39,547 nucleotides of DNA, from NCBI GenBank assembly GCA_012270875.1, contig JAAXHI010000125.1, positions 1 to 39,547 of the forward strand, read 5' to 3'. Source of the DNA: Candidatus Poribacteria bacterium. GTDB taxonomy: Bacteria > Poribacteria > WGA-4E > WGA-3G. This document shows, piece after piece, positions 36,503 through 39,547 of the stretch. Numbering within the stretch: the first letter of the stretch is position 1; each line of letters starts with the position of its first letter. The notes below the pieces were generated by a model. The model had not been told where the DNA came from, did not search any database, and saw only the letters and a program-made list of their open reading frames with translations. The position numbers were made by a program, and so were the translations under genes.

Positions 36503-36847
36503 TTAAAATGCGGCAAGGGCACTGTTTTCTGACTCATAAATTTCGACGACACTCGAAGCACCGATCAGATTAAAGGTGCGCGTCAGGTTGTCCGCAAGCG
36601 CGCAAATCTTAAGATCTCCACCGCTTTGGCGAAGCCGTTTTGCAACACCTACAAGGGCACCAACAGCCGTACTGTTGATATGACTCACCTGACTGAGGTT
36701 GACAACAACTCTCTCCACTTTCTCTGCTAAGAGATCCTCAAGCACCTTCCGTAAATCAGATGCTGCGTAACTACTCAAGTCTGTTTTTATCTCAAGGATT
36801 TTGATCCCAGACTCTTCTCGGAGCTTCATTAATTTTGTCGAATCCAT
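36503..36847 (-). CDS. STAS-domain anti-sigma factor antagonist
   Basis: GIKILEIKTDLSSYAASDLRKVLEDLL..VNLSQVSHINSTAVGALVGVAKRLRQSGGDLKICAL. Confidence 0.85.
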   Translation of the reverse strand: MDSTKLMKLREESGIKILEIKTDLSSYAASDLRKVLEDLLAEKVERVVVNLSQVSHINSTAVGALVGVAKRLRQSGGDLKICALADNLTRTFNLIGASSVVEIYESENSALAAF

Positions 36848-37230
36848 AGGAATTACCTCTCATAGGAAGTTAGTTACGATACTGGGAACCTTCTTAATTT
36901 TATCCCAGATTGGTAAAAAAGTCAAACGAAAATTCTTTGAGGCAGGACTGTTTATTAGGAGCAATGTATTTTGATAATTCTCACTATACCCTAAGTTACC
37001 ACCTCGGCAAAACAACGCCGATACTATCAGCGAGACCGTATAAAGACAATATTGCCTATATTATAACTTTACATTGATTGATATCTTTATATGGTAAAAT
37101 AGCATAGTCTCGGAAATAAATCAAGGTGAAAACAGGCTTTTTAAAGGCGGTAATTCGGGGTTAATTACGGAAATTTTGAACGATGGGAAGCCTATCGAAA
37201 AGTTAAATCATACCCATAGAAAAATTCTTG

Positions 37231-37259
37231 TTGCTTTTCTTGTGCATTTGTGATATACT
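37231..37259 (+). promoter_or_regulatory. Putative rpsA promoter
   Basis: TTGCTT, 17 bp, TATACT (37254-37259). Confidence 0.5.
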
Positions 37260-37262
37260 ATT

Positions 37263-37339
37263 GCGTAACCGATTTGAAAGTGTTCAAAGCACTTTGAATA
37301 TAAGGAGGAACTGGCGGATTAACGCGGTTACGCGTTTTT
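37263..37339 (+). promoter_or_regulatory. Structured rpsA leader with alternative stems
   Basis: gcgtaaccg (37263-37271)/cggttacgc (37325-37333); ttcaaag-ca-ctttgaa (37283-37298); aacgcg-gtta-cgcgtt (37321-37336) followed by TTT. Confidence 0.45.
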
Positions 37340-37358
37340 AAATGGACCAGGTATCTTA

Positions 37359-39547
37359 ATGAACAACGAACAGGCAAATATGAATGCGTCCACTGTTGAT
37401 GTGGAAGAAGAAAAACACACAGCTGAGGGATCGGCTGAGGTGAATCAGGAAGTAGTGAGCGAAACAGAGGCTCCAGAAGCTGCGGAAGCAGCTTCACCAA
37501 CAGACGCAGATGTTGAGGAGCAAGAAGAAGTCACGAATAGTGAAGAGGAAGTGGCTACTGGCGATACGGATCCTGAGCAAGTTGATGAGACGACTCCGGA
37601 AGAGACAGTAGAAGCGGCTGCTAACGACGCTGATTCCGAAGAAGAAGCGGCAGCACCTACCGATGAAACCGCGCCTGAGGAGATGGCAGAAGTTGTTGCT
37701 GAGGCTGAGGCTGAGGAGGCGGCAGCACCTACTGATGAGGTCGCATCTGAAGAGACCGATGCGACAGAAGAACCATCGGAGGCAATGAGTGCGGAATCTC
37801 TTGAGGAGGCGTATGATAATTCAATAAAGGCGTTTACAGACGGAGAGATTGTCAAAGGGGTTGTCGTAGATGTCAATCGTGATGAAGTGATGATTGATAT
37901 CGGCTTTAAGTCGGAAGGCTATATCCCCGCATCCGAATTTGAACCTGGACAGGACGGCTTGCCCGCTGTACAGGCTAGCGATGAAATTGATGTCTATATC
38001 GTACGACGTGAAGACTCCGAAGGACAGATAGTCCTTTCGAAGAAGATCGCCGATCAGACACTCATTTGGGACGAGATAGCGACTGCGCATGAGGCGGGGA
38101 CGCCTGTGCAAGGTCGTATTACTGAACGGATTAAAGGTGGGCTACGGGTAAGCGTCGGATCCCTGCGAGGCTTTTTACCGGCTTCACAAGTTGAGTTGCG
38201 TCCGATCCAGAACCTTGAGCAGTATGTAGGACAGACGCTTGATATGAAAGTTATCAGCCTAAGTAAGCGACGGCATAACATCGTTCTCTCGCGTCGGGCT
38301 TGGTTGGAGGCTGAACTTGTCCAAAAACGATCGGAAATTCTCAACACACTTGAGGTCGGTCAACATATCACAGGTGTGGTGAAGAATATTACCGCTTTTG
38401 GTGCGTTTGTTGACCTTGGCGGTGTTGATGGTCTACTCCATAAAACAGATATGGCATGGAAGCGTATCCATCATCCATCCGAAGTGGTCTCAGTCGGTGA
38501 TGAGGTTGAAGTCCAGGTAATTGGTATCGGTCAGGAAAACGAGAAAATCTCGTTGGGCTTGAAACAGATGACTCCCGATCCATGGGCGAACATTGAGGAT
38601 AAATATCCTGTCGGTTCTACGGTTCGTGGGGTTGTTGTCAACATTGTGAACTACGGTGCGTTCTTACAACTGGAAGAAGGCGTTGAAGGTCTGATTCATG
38701 TCTCTGAGATGGCATGGACACGTCGCAATGTCGCCCCTTCACGCATCGTTAATAAAGGCGATGAGATTGAAGCGATTGTGCTTGAAATCTCAAGAGAAGA
38801 CAAACGGATTTCACTTGGACTCAAGCAGCTGCAGCAGAATCCTTGGGAACTCTTAGAACAGAGATCTCCTGTCGGTAGCAAGATCACCGGACGTATCCGC
38901 AACTTGACCAGTTTTGGTGCGTTTGTTGAAATTGAACCCGGAATTGATGGATTAATTCATACTTCTGACCTCTCGTGGACGAAACGCGGTGCAGCTGCCA
39001 ACGAAGCACTTAAGGAAGGCAGCGAAATTGAGGTAGTCGTCCTACAGATTGACGCGGCTGAACGGCGGGTCTCATTAGGACTCAAACAGACCCAGCCTGA
39101 TCCGTGGGAAGATGTACCCGAGAAGTATAAGGTCGGTTCTGTCGTGCGTGGTACAGTGGTCAATCTCACAAGTTTTGGGGCGTTCACTAAACTTGAAGAG
39201 GGCATTGAGGGCTTAATTCACATCTCTGAACTTGCTGACCGGCGAATTGAAAAGCCGGAGGAGATTGTCTCCGTAGGTGATGAGTTGGACTTAAAAGTGA
39301 TCAACCTATCCCCGAAAGATCGGCGTATCGGACTGAGTTTGAAGGCGCTTCTTGCCGAGCAAGAACGTGCCGCTGCACCTGAAGAAGAGGAAAAGCCGTC
39401 CAAAGCGCGTTCTGAACGTCCATCTCGCTCACGGCGAGAACGGGAGCCGCGACGACAGTCGCAGCCGGAAGAGACTGTCACTACCTTGGGTGCCTTGCTT
39501 AAAGAGGAAATGGGTAAGTCAAACGCCGAGAACGTTGAAAGTGCCGA
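37359..39547 (+). CDS. rpsA: 30S ribosomal protein S1 (runs off window), six S1 domains with acidic N-terminal extension
   Basis: Open frame from ATG 37359 to the window end. S1 motifs include VGQHITGVVKNITAFGAFVDLGGVDGLLHKTDMAW, VGSTVRGVVVNIVNYGAFLQLEEGVEGLIHVSEMAW and VGSVVRGTVVNLTSFGAFTKLEEGIEGLIHISEL. Confidence 0.92.
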   Translation, partial: MNNEQANMNASTVDVEEEKHTAEGSAEVNQEVVSETEAPEAAEAASPTDADVEEQEEVTNSEEEVATGDTDPEQVDETTPEETVEAAANDADSEEEAAAPTDETAPEEMAEVVAEAEAEEAAAPTDEVASEETDATEEPSEAMSAESLEEAYDNSIKAFTDGEIVKGVVVDVNRDEVMIDIGFKSEGYIPASEFEPGQDGLPAVQASDEIDVYIVRREDSEGQIVLSKKIADQTLIWDEIATAHEAGTPVQGRITERIKGGLRVSVGSLRGFLPASQVELRPIQNLEQYVGQTLDMKVISLSKRRHNIVLSRRAWLEAELVQKRSEILNTLEVGQHITGVVKNITAFGAFVDLGGVDGLLHKTDMAWKRIHHPSEVVSVGDEVEVQVIGIGQENEKISLGLKQMTPDPWANIEDKYPVGSTVRGVVVNIVNYGAFLQLEEGVEGLIHVSEMAWTRRNVAPSRIVNKGDEIEAIVLEISREDKRISLGLKQLQQNPWELLEQRSPVGSKITGRIRNLTSFGAFVEIEPGIDGLIHTSDLSWTKRGAAANEALKEGSEIEVVVLQIDAAERRVSLGLKQTQPDPWEDVPEKYKVGSVVRGTVVNLTSFGAFTKLEEGIEGLIHISELADRRIEKPEEIVSVGDELDLKVINLSPKDRRIGLSLKALLAEQERAAAPEEEEKPSKARSERPSRSRREREPRRQSQPEETVTTLGALLKEEMGKSNAENVESA

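Noticed and set aside
37445-37876. Antisense Ser/Ala-rich ORF (143 aa)
   Set aside because: Opposite the acidic Glu/Ala-rich start of rpsA; composition artefact of the sense codons.
1-39547. tRNA or rRNA genes
   Set aside because: No cloverleaf with GTTCRA-type T-arm or rRNA segment was recognised by eye; a tRNAscan/Infernal run would be decisive.

Overview
The window looks like a chromosomal segment from an uncultured, Poribacteria-like bacterium. That lineage call is an inference from gene style only (LamG, WD40, DUF4159 and DUF5916 proteins); no rRNA or tRNA was seen. Left to right it holds: (1) a ~340 bp nested palindromic repeat and a second long inverted repeat; (2) a WD40 protein overlapping a stand-alone PolX-like helix-hairpin-helix (HhH) protein; (3) a compact three-gene unit made of a DUF3419/BtaA-like aminocarboxypropyl transferase, a heme-oxygenase-like diiron (HDO) protein and a GNAT, which is the best candidate for an undescribed biosynthetic system; (4) interleaved paralogue pairs of MORN/zinc-ribbon proteins and PolX-like HhH proteins; (5) an HNH nuclease gene with an in-frame UGA; (6) two secreted proteins, otherwise unrelated, that share a C-terminal RLTTTW motif; (7) a DUF5916 outer-membrane protein; (8) IS200/IS605-like hairpin relics, one apparently inserted in a duplicated promoter; (9) a TonB-like/DUF4159 gene split by an in-frame UGA; (10) a rhodanese gene behind a perfect consensus promoter with a palindromic spacer; (11) a pterin cluster (tandem PTPS fusion, FolE, SDR); (12) twin CorC/HlyC proteins; (13) an eda / Ser-Thr kinase / HpaI aldolase / iolC / iolD locus; (14) rlmB and radC; (15) a partner-switching signalling island (3 STAS, USP, PAS histidine kinase, 2 response regulators, RsbU-like phosphatase, RsbW-like kinase); (16) a partial rpsA with a long acidic N-terminus and a structured leader. 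All calls come from reading the sequence and translations; no database search was run.
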